Of a stretch of DNA of 64,000 bases, positions 23,860-33,576 are shown in pieces (position 1 is the stretch's first letter; every line of letters starts with the position of its first letter). The notes under the pieces were generated by a model. It ran no database searches and was not told the origin of the DNA. It saw nothing but the letters and a program-made list of their open reading frames with translations. Source of the DNA: Jacaranda mimosifolia (lineage: Eukaryota; Streptophyta; Magnoliopsida; Lamiales; Bignoniaceae); the NCBI GenBank assembly GCA_018894105.1, contig CM032117.1, positions 28,066,501 through 28,130,500 on the forward strand, read 5' to 3'. A program made the translations under genes and the position numbers.

Positions 23860-24987
23860 TCATGGGAAAGCTCCCAAACACATTCTCAATCCCAATCAGG
23901 TCGATAAGGAAGACCAACAAGCTAATACCTAAAGCATTCTAGAAAGATAGGCCTCAAACCCACAGCAACTAATGCACGAGGAAAACTCATCACAAGATCC
24001 ACCAATGAACCCACTAGTAGCCGAATACCTAGCAAAGACCATACACACAATGTGGCACTAGTTCATGTAATTCTACCAGCAGCAAGGATAGGCAAATAGA
24101 ATTGGGAATGGCAAAGAGTTCACCTAATACTGGATACTAGAATGATTCCTCTGCTTCAACCTCTAAAGTTCATGGGTGAGCCCGATGACCGAACAGCTGT
24201 AGCATAGGTGGAGGACCTTGAGAAAACTTCCACGTGGTATACTATCCTGACAAACAAAAGGTTAGATATGCTTCATTTCTTTTGAAAGGACTTACATATC
24301 CCTGGTGGAAAATAGTGGATCAACGATGGGAATTGGAGAGGACCTCGCAGACTTGAGAGAACTTCACACATGATTTCACGAAAAATTTCATGCCCTAAGT
24401 TGTAAAGAATACATGTGAGTAAAAGTATATGGATCTTATCTAGGAACTAAGTCGGTGGGCTAGTACAAAGCCATCTTTAGCAGATTAATTCAGTATACAT
24501 CACGCATACTTAGAGACGAAGAACGTCAAACATGCAAATTTATTGAAGGACTTCAGTCGGATATCAAACGAGCACTCATTACTTACGACTTGCCAAATTA
24601 TGGCCGGATTGTGAACAAAGCGCTCCAGGTAAAATTGGAGCTTAAGAAAAAATGTAAAATAGAAAGAAAAAAAAAAGGTCAAATGAGGGAAGATTTTTGA
24701 ACCCAAAATCCGTAATAGCAAGGAAAATGATTCAGGAAGAAAGTAGCTAAAGATGTAATTTGGGACGTCTAACTAGCACCCTTACTCAACAAAGAAAACA
24801 TGCACACCCTGTACAGGGAATGTCATGGAAGAATTATAGATTTTTTGGTGGCTCAAATCATGAGGATTCTGAATGTTGGAAAAAGCTACGAAGGTGCATA
24901 GCGTACAGTAGCAATCAACATCTCATCAAGGATTGCCCCAAGCCCAAACCTTCCATATCAAAAGCGCCTATGAGTAAAGGGAAATAG
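23860..24987 (+). pseudogene. Chromovirus-like gag
   Basis: From about 24160 the frames give PLKFMGEPDD, AVAQVEDLEK-like text, KVRYASFLLKGLTYPWWK and MVEQRWELER-like text: the capsid region of chromovirus gag, which binds and packages the element RNA. The C-terminal frame at 24760-24987 ends with a worn zinc knuckle, CIAYSSNQHLIKDCP (usual CxxCGQxGHLIKDCP), in which the second Cys is lost. Stops and frame changes throughout. It is followed by protease text in the same orientation. Confidence 0.75.
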
Positions 24988-25009
24988 ATAATGAAAACCA
25001 ATGGAGGAT

Positions 25010-25420
25010 CAAAAATTCGAGCCCGCACTTATGCTTTGACTGGAGAAAGCATCTCGGACTTAGACGACATGATAAAAGGTATAATTTATATCCATAACAT
25101 TATTGATAAAGTTTATTATAACCCTAGTGTTGCATACTTTTATCTCTACCCCATTTAGCACCCAGACTGAATTACACCATGAAAGTATATCATAACAATG
25201 TGAGATAAAAATGCCATAGGCATGAAGACGGTAACCAGTATCATGAATAAGGCTTGAACAACTAAGGTAGGAATAAGGAATATGTGGCCGATTTTATAGG
25301 GATATAAATTCAAAGTACGATTTAATTTTAGGGAAAAATTGATTACATCGACACCAAGTTCAAATGAATTGTTATACCAAACAAATCACACCTAGGGAAA
25401 TTTCGCCAAACTCGACGTAC
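25010..25420 (+). pseudogene. Chromovirus-like protease remnant
   Basis: Begins ARTYALTGESISDLDDMIKG (usual ARVYALTPGEA then VVTGTI) and continues, with frame changes, to VADFIGI and IDYIDTKFK, matching the usual VADFIVLDMxxFDVILGMDWL and IDCYKK regions. The catalytic DTGA motif is not preserved. RT, RNase H and integrase are missing downstream: the sequence runs within about 100 bp into LTR-like DNA, so a large internal deletion removed the rest of pol. Confidence 0.65.
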
Positions 25421-25559
25421 TGTTCTAATAACCTACGAGTTCCAAAATTGAAAAATACCCCACGTGAATGTATTATGGAGAAATCATGATGCAAAAAACA
25501 TCCCACATCATTGTTGTCGAAAAATCCACAAACCAAACTGACCAACACACTTCTCTCAT

Positions 25560-28550
25560 CATGTTAAAAAAATTTATACCAAGAACTCCTTGAAACAACT
25601 AGTGAAATGATACGAAATTGTGACTGATGGAGGTGAGCGACGGTGGTGGTGGATTTCATTGTTCTAGTGGCTAGAGCTCGTGAGTGATGGGAGAATCCTA
25701 ATGGGCTCAACTGGAGGGATGGTAGCTTCAGTTTAGGAATTGGGCCATCAGAGAAAAAGTAATTGAAGTAGAAAAATGTGGCGGATGGCTTCAGTGGGGC
25801 TTCAGTCATGGTGGTGGAGTTGTATTTTCCAATGGCTGAAGCTAAAAATAAGCAGAGAAGAAACAATGGGCTCGATTAGAGGGCCACTTTGGTTCCCTCA
25901 ATTGAAAATTTCATCGATCAATGGAGGAAGAATTGACACGACGGTGTTAAGGTACACTATGGTGTGTTGCCTCAATTAATAGGACTACAGATAGCAGTCG
26001 GTGAAATTGGTTTAGCGCTTTTAAGCTGGACGTCGAAACGCACATGTTTGTAGTGGCAGCGCTGAACTCCGTGGCGGTTCATGGTGGCAATCAGTGATCG
26101 CAATGGCATTCGAGGCAGTGTTTTGCCAGTAGCTCCAAGATCTTATTTTGAGTCCGTTCGAGTTACTAAAGACTTGAGATTGATTTCTGATTTGACTAAT
26201 TTGTGTAAATTTCATATTTAAATGTCAATTCAATTTTTTTCCCAAAATGGATCAAACTCTAGCTTAAAACTTAATTATAACAAAAATTAATATTTGTCAA
26301 ATTATTTCTTAGCCTAAGTTAAGAATTATTCTTGTAATTTTATCAAACCAACAGGAAATTATAAAATTTAAACTGTACCAATTAAGAATTATCATTTTTA
26401 ATCTGTGACCCTGAACTTTAATAATATGATATTTTATTGATATAGTGTGATTGGATATAAATTCAAAAAATTAAATTATGTAGATATTTGATCAGTTGAA
26501 AGATTCGGATTTAATAAACTAAGAAGAGTCAATTAGTCAAGACTTAGGCTATGATAACATAATGTATAAGGAATAAGATTATGAATAAAACTTGATAGCA
26601 ACCATCAATCACGAAATAGGATTGAGAGCTTATATTAAATTAACTCAACACTTTGAGTTATAGTGATTAACTATGTTCAAAAGTCTTACTTGTAAAATAA
26701 GGTTATTCAGAACAAATACTTGTAAAGCATGTATGATGCTTTGAGAATTTAAATCGGTCCAAGTTTGTAAAATGTGATATTAAGGGTTTAAAAAATTAAG
26801 TATGATTGGGCCGAATAAGGTCAACTCTTGTAATGCTAAAAGTACCTTGTAGTTAAGAATCATTTACGATTAGGCATGATTGGATCTGAATTGGATTAGT
26901 TTTTATGACAATAAATACCTATTGAGTATTAGGTTGTTTGAGTAAGTACTATCCATCGAGTTAGAACTTTATACACTAGAGCCTTAATTATACCCAAACT
27001 GATAGGCAATTTGTATGACTTAGGTTAATTAAACAAAAATGTAAATGTGATTATCATTAAGTTAAATTACATATTCAAAGTCTAATATGGAGTTAAATAC
27101 ATTTACATTTATGATTGGAGAGTTGTTGTGGTGGTTATTCCAATTATCTTATATTAAACCTTGGATTGACTAGGATGCAAAGACATGAGCGGTCTAAACA
27201 ATTAAAGATGTCCTTCTATGTCTACCAAGTAAGGTTATATTAGTATACGATATTTCTTGCTAAGAAAAGAATATATATATATATATATATATTGTGATTA
27301 TTGATTTGTTTCTTTGTATCTTGCCCTTTCTGTACCATCCGTAATGTTGTTGTACACTCCTTAAAATTAATTATTTTTTTTCTTATTTTGGACCAAACAG
27401 GGCCATTCGAGTTACTATGATGAGTTTTGAAAGTTCATTAGCTTTCTGATGTCTTTTAGACTAGTTGGTTTGATTTCAAAACTAGTCTTATTATCATTCT
27501 GAGATGTTGTTTATACAGTCTTGCCGACCGATATGTTTACATGATTTCAATCTAATTGCTTTGCGTTCTAATTTGTTCATGGCCATTTTTATTTAAGTTC
27601 TAATTCTATTGTTGGTATGTTATGTTTATGCTACCCTTGGGATGCCCTTGGAAAGTTCATTACCTGAAGGGACACCTCAGGAAGTTAGGCCCGGCACTAA
27701 GATTGGAAAGACGGTCCATCAATACAGACCGACAGTGACTAATTTTCTGATTAGTACCCACTCTTGGTCGTCTCTTGCAAGTAGTTGGAAGTAGTTGTCT
27801 GCAAGCGAGGGATCAACATGCGGCAAGTCATGCCACAAGTGTTTGTTATGCTGAACCGATCACTAAAAAAAATGAAGAAATAAGGGATTCATTCTAATAT
27901 ATTATGGGAGTCATAAGGTTGGAGACCTAGCAACAGCTCCATTTAATTTATTGAATTTGACCTCTATCAATATTCTCATTTGGCTACATTTATATCGTGT
28001 TACTTGCTTTGTATATTTCTTAGTATGTTGATCACTTGGATTTTTGTTCTTCAGTTGGTATGTACTCTATATGCTTAAATTCATCTCCCATCATTGACTT
28101 ATTTTGTGATCCTTTATTCATTCGATTGCTTTTACTAATATTTTTCTTTATTCTGGTTTTATCATAAAATTTAAGCTCTCTTCTCATTTGATATGTAAAC
28201 TAACTGTTGTTTTACCTATCAAATGTTGTTTCTTTTCTTGTTCTTTTCCCAAATTGAGAATTGATTAGTGAAGAGTCATGAACAAGGTATATATATATAT
28301 TCTGTTGTTGGGCGTGAATATTGGATATGGTAAGTTTAGGCTTATATTATAAATAAAAGATGAGCTATCTTAGGAAGATTATAACTCTGATACTGATGGG
28401 TATAATTTTAAGGTTTAAAGGTGCTAAAGAGTTAAGTCTTCTTTACTTTTGGATTGTCATGGAATTATTGGAAATTATAAAAAATTTAAGATGCTCCTTT
28501 GTTTTGAATTTTTGTGAATAAGATTGGAGCACCTCCTAGGTGGCGCTATA
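25560..28550 (+). repeat. LTR-like copy related to the 19484 LTR (LTR-B), left end uncertain
   Basis: Shares ordered blocks with the LTR at 19484-22478: for 27625-27725 against 21606-21706 about 70% of bases match by eye (CTTGGAAAGTT, GAAGTTAGG, CTAAGATTGGAAAGACGGT). The right end GCACCTCCTAGGTGGCGCTATA corresponds to the CACCTCAACC...CCCTACA end. The part upstream of the TATA region is not seen, so the copy may be left-truncated. It may be the 3' LTR of the element before it, but the divergence is large. No primer site follows. Confidence 0.6.
27270..27293. repeat. (AT)n microsatellite
   Basis: About 12 uninterrupted AT units. Confidence 0.95.
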
Positions 28551-28983
28551 CGTATGTCATGTTATTGATATATTAGTTCAAATACAACAAGAGTTCCATA
28601 CAAGTCAACCTCTATTAGGTCTCTATTTATTTCAGATGTAGCTTCTCTTTAAGATATTATGATATCTCTATAAATCCTTAAATTGATCTCTTAAAAAAGT
28701 TAGTACAACATGGACTCTTAGTGCATTGACACAGGCTTGGCGTCTTCTAGTTGTACACGGATTTTTAAAATAGATTTGGGCTTACAACATTTTTGTGCAA
28801 ATAGTCTTACTTCTTTGTGAGTGATGGATCCTTTTGTTGTGGCTTCCTCATGAGTTTTCGAGGCGGATTAGCCCTCCAATTACTTATGAATTGGGTTGTC
28901 ATGAATAGTGGCTATTCGGCATTTCTCCTTTGGGCCTAGAGAATTTAATTCTGATGCAAACAATTATTTATTAATGTGATGAA
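28551..28983. other. Unassigned stretch
   Basis: About 430 bp with no open frame of note or recognisable element. Confidence 0.4.
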
Positions 28984-28991
28984 ATTTAAAG
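28984..28991. repeat. 8 bp target duplication, left copy
   Basis: ATTTAAAG, identical to 29650-29657 on the other side of hAT-2. Confidence 0.92.
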
Positions 28992-29649
28992 TAGGGTTGT
29001 CAATGCACGGGGTGGATTTAAATCAGATCTGTCATATCCAAATTCAAATTCGATTATCAAAATTCATATTCGAATCCGACCCGAATTCTTATAGGATCTT
29101 TATTAGTCAGTACCATATTTGAAATTCGATTAAAAAATCTGACCCGATTTTTTTTTTTTTTTCCTTTTTGAATTTTATAAAAATATTGTATTTGTGTCAT
29201 ATTTGAATTATTAACAACTTTTTATTACATATTAGTCCAAAAGTTAAATATTTAAATACTAAATTCCTATTTCACATTATATTAATGCATAGATGAATTA
29301 TTATATATTATATTTGATATTTTATTAATATCCCTCTTATTTTTTAGGTTAAAAACTCAATATTAATAGTATAATATAGACGGTAATATAGATATTAGGT
29401 CAATAAAATATATAGATTTTATTTTAATATCTTTATTTATATTATAAATAAAAGTATTAATTTAATAAAAAATATTAAAAAATGGATTTGAATTTTTAAC
29501 GGATCGAATTGCTTAATTCCATATCCGATCCACTTATTTCAAATTTCGAATATTTATAATCGGATCTGATCCATCGGACATTTTAATCAGATAAAAATCC
29601 TAAAATTCGGATCGAATTCGAATTAAAATCCGATCCATTGATAACTCTA
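28992..29649. mobile_element. Non-autonomous hAT-like element (hAT-2), 658 bp
   Basis: Starts TAGGGTTGTCAATG and ends CATTGATAACTCTA: the terminal inverted repeats match at 12 of 14 positions. Both sides are flanked by the identical octamer ATTTAAAG, the 8 bp duplication typical of hAT elements. Subterminal regions are rich in GGATCGGAT and AATTCGAAT words on both sides. The interior is AT-rich with no coding potential. Confidence 0.9.
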
Positions 29650-29657
29650 ATTTAAAG
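29650..29657. repeat. 8 bp target duplication, right copy
   Basis: ATTTAAAG directly after the hAT-2 terminus. Confidence 0.92.
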
Positions 29658-30142
29658 CACAATATTTGGTTTCACATTTATTAGACCACAAATATCTAAA
29701 TGAATTTGTGAAAGGCATTGTGGCACAATGCTTTGCTAAACAGTTTTCTAATAGATTTTCCAACAAAAGAGTATTTGAATACAGGTAAGTTGACTTTACT
29801 AATAGTATCTGTTAACATAAAAATTCGTTGTCAGCAAAAAAAGTAGAGACAAAAAAATAATGGACGAATTAAGCTTATAAAATGGAATTAAAGAATTATA
29901 GTTTATGAGAAAAAAAAATCTAATAACGAAAACTAATCCGCCAATTCTTCTGTCTCAATTTGTGGTACAAGGACTTGAAAATTATTCTTGAATAAGCAAT
30001 GTAATCTTCCTTGGCTTGACAACGAACCCCAAGAATTTCCTTAAAATCAAGCCTTGACTTTGAATTAAAGGCACTTGATAATTTGGGCCTTGAAGAGGTA
30101 CAAGACCTTCGTGTGCGGTAGCAATATTTCTTCATGGTAAAG
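29658..30142. other. Unassigned stretch with a small minus-strand open frame
   Basis: An open frame at 29920-30135 (-) of 71 codons is rich in Lys, Arg and Ser and borders the minisatellite. I do not recognise it and give it little weight as a gene. Confidence 0.3.
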
Positions 30143-30385
30143 ATTTAAGGCTCTAAAGACTAGAATCTTAAACTTGGAGCTTTGAAAACTAGAGTCTTGG
30201 ACTTGGAGCTTTAAAGGCTAGAATTTTGGACTTGGAGCTTTTTTTTTTTTTTTTTTTTTTAATTTATACACATGCACATTTGGAGCTTGAAGACTGGAGC
30301 CTAGGATTTGGAGCTTTAAAGAGTGGAATCTTCGATTTAGAGCTTTACATAATGGAGCCTTGCACTTGGAGCTTTGAAAAGTGAA
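30143..30385. repeat. Minisatellite, unit about 29 bp, interrupted by poly(T)
   Basis: About eight imperfect units of the form GGAGCTTTAAAGACTAGAAT followed by CTTGGACTT. A run of about 21 T and a short unique piece (30239-30280) split the array into two blocks. Confidence 0.88.
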
Positions 30386-30481
30386 GTTTTTTAGTCTGCC
30401 TTAAAGATTTGAAAACTTGAATCCTTGACTTCATATGTGGACTTCTACTTCTCTAAGTGTACAATTTTTTGAGTATACCTC

Positions 30482-30504
30482 TGTGTGTGTGTGTGTGTGT
30501 GTGT
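30482..30504. repeat. (TG)n microsatellite
   Basis: About 11 TG units. Confidence 0.95.
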
Positions 30505-30910
30505 CTTTCTGTGTATATTTGATATGTGAATGAGCCTCGACTACCTTTGTATATAATGTTTGAGTAAGAGACTTCAAGATGGTTTGAACTTATTTAATAT
30601 GTATCTCTTTGATATTCCTATTATCTAATATAGGATATTGCTTTGACTTGATTGGTTCCTGCACTTAAATGCTCCACATGTTGCAACTTACTTAGCTAAG
30701 ATTTTTGGGCTATGAGATTCATTTGGTTGGCCATACCATTTTACTTTGACACTACATCACATTGAATTTGTGTACAGAAATAAATATCAAGATATTAATT
30801 TAAATTAACTATTTATCTTTTAAAATTAAATTTAATAAATTTCAAAGAACAAATAAAAAATTTTAAATTAATGACTAACATATTATTTTGCATATATTGC
30901 ATTTTAATTA

Positions 30911-31041
30911 GTCGAAATTTATTCATCTATAGTATCAAGCAAGCTAACTTTTGCAAGTCTATGCATTCTTTTTTGACCTATATGACCAAAACTAGCATGA
31001 AATTTCACACAATCATGTGCGTCATATTTAGAATATGCAAT
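30911..31041 (-). pseudogene. Copia GAG-pre-integrase fragment
   Basis: The minus strand reads YIAYSKYDAHDCVKFHASFG then HIGQKRMHRLAKVSLLDT, closely following the copia pre-integrase motif (usual WHARLGHIGQDRMNRLAREGLL), then a stop. It marks a separate, short remnant of a minus-strand copia element. Neighbouring sequence up to 31330 may belong to it, but frames are broken. Confidence 0.6.
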
Positions 31042-31383
31042 ATATAGAAAGTATCAATGTTCTAATTAAATAAAGAAATATTATCTGATATAATAAACCA
31101 TCTACAAATATCTAGATCCATAATTTTTTTTGTTCTCAAATACAACCTAACATAACTATGAACAAATTCAAATATAAAACTTGAGAAGTAAGATAGAGAC
31201 AAGAATTAATCTAACAGCCTAAGATACAATGCATCATGGAGATACAGTATGCGTCCACCACACAAGATTACTTTGTATAATCCAACTCCTAAAATCTTAG
31301 AACTTGAATTGTACCATGCATATAACTTTGCTTCCAGTTGGAATTCAGCAAAAATCTACATATGTTGTGATGAATAAATACTT

Positions 31384-31580
31384 TATCTAGGAAAATTGTA
31401 TGCCACACTAGGCTTGGCCAGACCAACGAATGATATTATGCCATGTGGAAAATCAATTTTTTATCAAACTATGGCCAAATTTGGTTAATCAGCCAAACCA
31501 CCATTAAACCAGCCTTCTTCTTAACTGGAATACCAAAACTCAGACTTGGAAAGAGGAGAAACCTTAGAAATAGTTCCAAA
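31384..31580 (+). repeat. Long inverted repeat, left arm
   Basis: The reverse complement of this arm matches 33010-33210 over about 200 bp at roughly 65-70% by eye, including GGTTTGGCT, TTTGGCCAT, AAAAATTGAT, TGGCATAATAT and GTGTGG blocks in the same order. The arms enclose about 1.4 kb that includes a TRIM element and a poly(A) run. Confidence 0.75.
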
Positions 31581-31698
31581 TTTTAAGGAAAAAATTAATG
31601 ATTAGTGATAAATCAAAATATCTTCTTCAGAACACAATTAATATCCCCATTTCACAGAATAATGTTGAGAAACTTGAGAATTTTTCAGCCTGAGAAAC

Positions 31699-31722
31699 TA
31701 TATATATATATATATATATATA
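31699..31722. repeat. (TA)n microsatellite
   Basis: About 12 TA units. Confidence 0.95.
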
Positions 31723-31890
31723 GCAGATACAGCATATACACATTTCTTTTTATATTTGTCAGTTAATGAAAATTTTGCTAACAAAGATATTATTAATTAG
31801 ATTGAGTAGAACAACATTGTCAATTAAAGAAGTAAAGTTTGTTTTCATTAGCTCTCAATTTCCAAGGTGAAATTATTAGAATACACTTTT

Positions 31891-32010
31891 TGATAAAGAA
31901 TGGACCTTGAGCCTTACTCAATCTCAAAAGCTAGCTCAAGAGGTGAGGATTTCCTAAAATCATATATAGAGACCACAACTTATTTATTTCACCGATATAG
32001 GACACTAACA
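31891..32010 (-). repeat. TRIM LTR (3' copy on the minus strand)
   Basis: Starts TGATAAAGAATGGACC and ends GGACACTAACA on the plus strand; about 88-90% identical by eye to the copy at 32115. Confidence 0.9.
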
Positions 32011-32101
32011 CACCCCACGCATGCCCAGGAATGAACATTTGGAGCGTGGAATAACATGAAATGGCCCAACAACATTGGCTAACTCAACATCGAGAATGGG
32101 T

Positions 32102-32114
32102 GGCTCCGATACCA
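32102..32114 (-). other. TRIM primer binding site (initiator tRNA-Met)
   Basis: Minus-strand TGGTATCGGAGCC abuts the LTR at 32115; it differs from the standard TGGTATCAGAGCC at one base. Confidence 0.88.
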
Positions 32115-32234
32115 TATTAAAGAATGGACCTTGGGCCTAACTCAACCCCAAAAGCTAGCTCTAGAGGTGAGGATTGCCCAAGACCATATATAGAGACCAC
32201 GACTTATTTATTTCACCGATGTGGGACACTAACA
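32115..32234 (-). repeat. TRIM LTR (5' copy on the minus strand)
   Basis: Second 120 bp copy, ending GGACACTAACA on the plus strand. Confidence 0.9.
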
Positions 32235-32601
32235 CTTTCACTTACTCATTGAAAGCATCGGTGGTGGTTCAATGTAGATCCGTTTCATCAACTTAGCCTG
32301 TTTGTTTGTGTTGTTGAGCATTTTAATGTTGAATAATAAGTATATGTTGTAATTAGGCCTTTTGGTGACAATATATTTCGACATTCTACTCATGTGAATG
32401 GGTTCTGATGTATTTTGTCCATTTTTAAAAGAAATTATGATTACAAACTTCTATTTTTTGGTGCTTTAGCACTATCTTATATTTTTTCTCTTCATCTTTA
32501 CTTATTAGATAAATGAGGCATGAGATATTTTCCCATGATCATGTGATGAGGCAATCCGTCCAAGTTCATTTTTTACTTTTATTCCCCACCCAACCCAACC
32601 C

Positions 32602-32602
<1 letters not shown>

Positions 32603-32633
<31 letters not shown>
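32603..32633. repeat. Poly(A) tract of 31 bases
   Basis: Preceded by CCCAACCCAACCCC; lies between the inverted repeat arms. Could be the tail of a retroposed copy, but no body was recognised. Confidence 0.95.
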
Positions 32634-32635
<2 letters not shown>

Positions 32636-33009
32636 AAACACTTCATTTGCATAAAGTAGTATTAATTTATGCAAGCTCATGAGATACTTTCTCCCATGAG
32701 ACAAAAGAATTGATCCCACACTTTTGTGCCCTTTGCACACCTACAAACACTATGTTATCATCAGAATTCCAAGGCACAACCTATGTCCGTGCAGCCCACC
32801 TAAAATACAAGTATTGAAATAATTTTATGTGGCATAATGATATCATATCTTTAAACTTAATGGAATTTGTGTCTGGTTGAAGAAGATATTTGTTATTTGT
32901 TACAAGAAAAATGAAGAGGATTATGAGTCAAATTGAAATAACATGGTGAAGATGAGAAAAACAAAGCACTGAATTGGAAAGTTTAGATTTGGAGTTTTTG
33001 CAATTTGGG

Positions 33010-33210
33010 ATTTGTTCCTAAATTTTCTCTTCTTTCCATAAGAGTATTGATATTCCAATTAGGAAGAAGGTTGAGTTAACCATGGTTTGGCTAGGTAATC
33101 AAATTAATTTGGCCATTCTTTAATTGAAAAATTGATTTCCATGTGGCATAATATTATTTGATAGGGTTGGCTAAATCTAATGTGGAGTAGAATTTCCCGT
33201 CTATCTATGA
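33010..33210 (-). repeat. Long inverted repeat, right arm
   Basis: Inverse of 31384-31580; see that arm. Confidence 0.75.
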
Positions 33211-33289
33211 TAAAAATCTATAGTCTAAATAGAAGACTTTCAACCAATATGAACTACTGAAAAACAACATTGGAGAAAGACATGATATA

Positions 33290-33480
33290 ACAATGCATTC
33301 ACTAGAAAAGTTGTCCTAATTGGCCACAATCCTGACAAGTCGTAATGGAATATTTATTATTTTTGCTCTTACCTCTTTAGCACTTACTTTTCTCAGCCTT
33401 CTTGAGACATCAAATAGCTTATCAGCAATTAAGTGATCGTCCTCTAGTTGAAATATGATGGTAAGATTAGCAAATAATTC
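33290..33480 (-). pseudogene. Possible copia gag fragment
   Basis: The minus strand reads QLEDDHLIADKLFDVSRRLR followed by KNNKYSITTCQDCGQLGQL, which could be a gag C-terminal region with a worn zinc knuckle (CxxCGQxG, His replaced by Gln). It is in the same orientation as the pre-integrase fragment at 30911. Weak; chance resemblance is possible. Confidence 0.3.
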
Positions 33481-33576
33481 ATATTATCATTATGAATAAG
33501 ATTTACTTGCAAATGTTCCCAAAAGTGAGATAAAGTGCAAATAATAGTTTGTATTTAGTATTTATCAAGCAGTTTA

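Larger units (their letters stand above)
31891..32234 (-). mobile_element. TRIM retrotransposon, complete, 344 bp
   Basis: Two direct repeats of 120 bp (31891-32010 and 32115-32234) flank a 104 bp interior. On the minus strand the LTR begins TGTTAGTGTCC and ends in a worn TTAACA-like terminus. Directly after the right-hand repeat, again on the minus strand, is TGGTATCGGAGCC, the initiator tRNA-Met primer site. Before the other repeat is the purine-rich GGGCATGCGTGGGGTG. Flanking pentamers are CTTTT (31886-31890) and CTTTC (32235-32239), a 5 bp duplication with one mismatch. It has no coding capacity, as expected of terminal-repeat retrotransposons in miniature, which rely on other elements' proteins. 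Confidence 0.9.

Noticed and set aside
32603..32633. Poly(A) tail of a SINE or processed pseudogene
   Set aside because: No promoter boxes, gene-like body or flanking duplication could be found before it.
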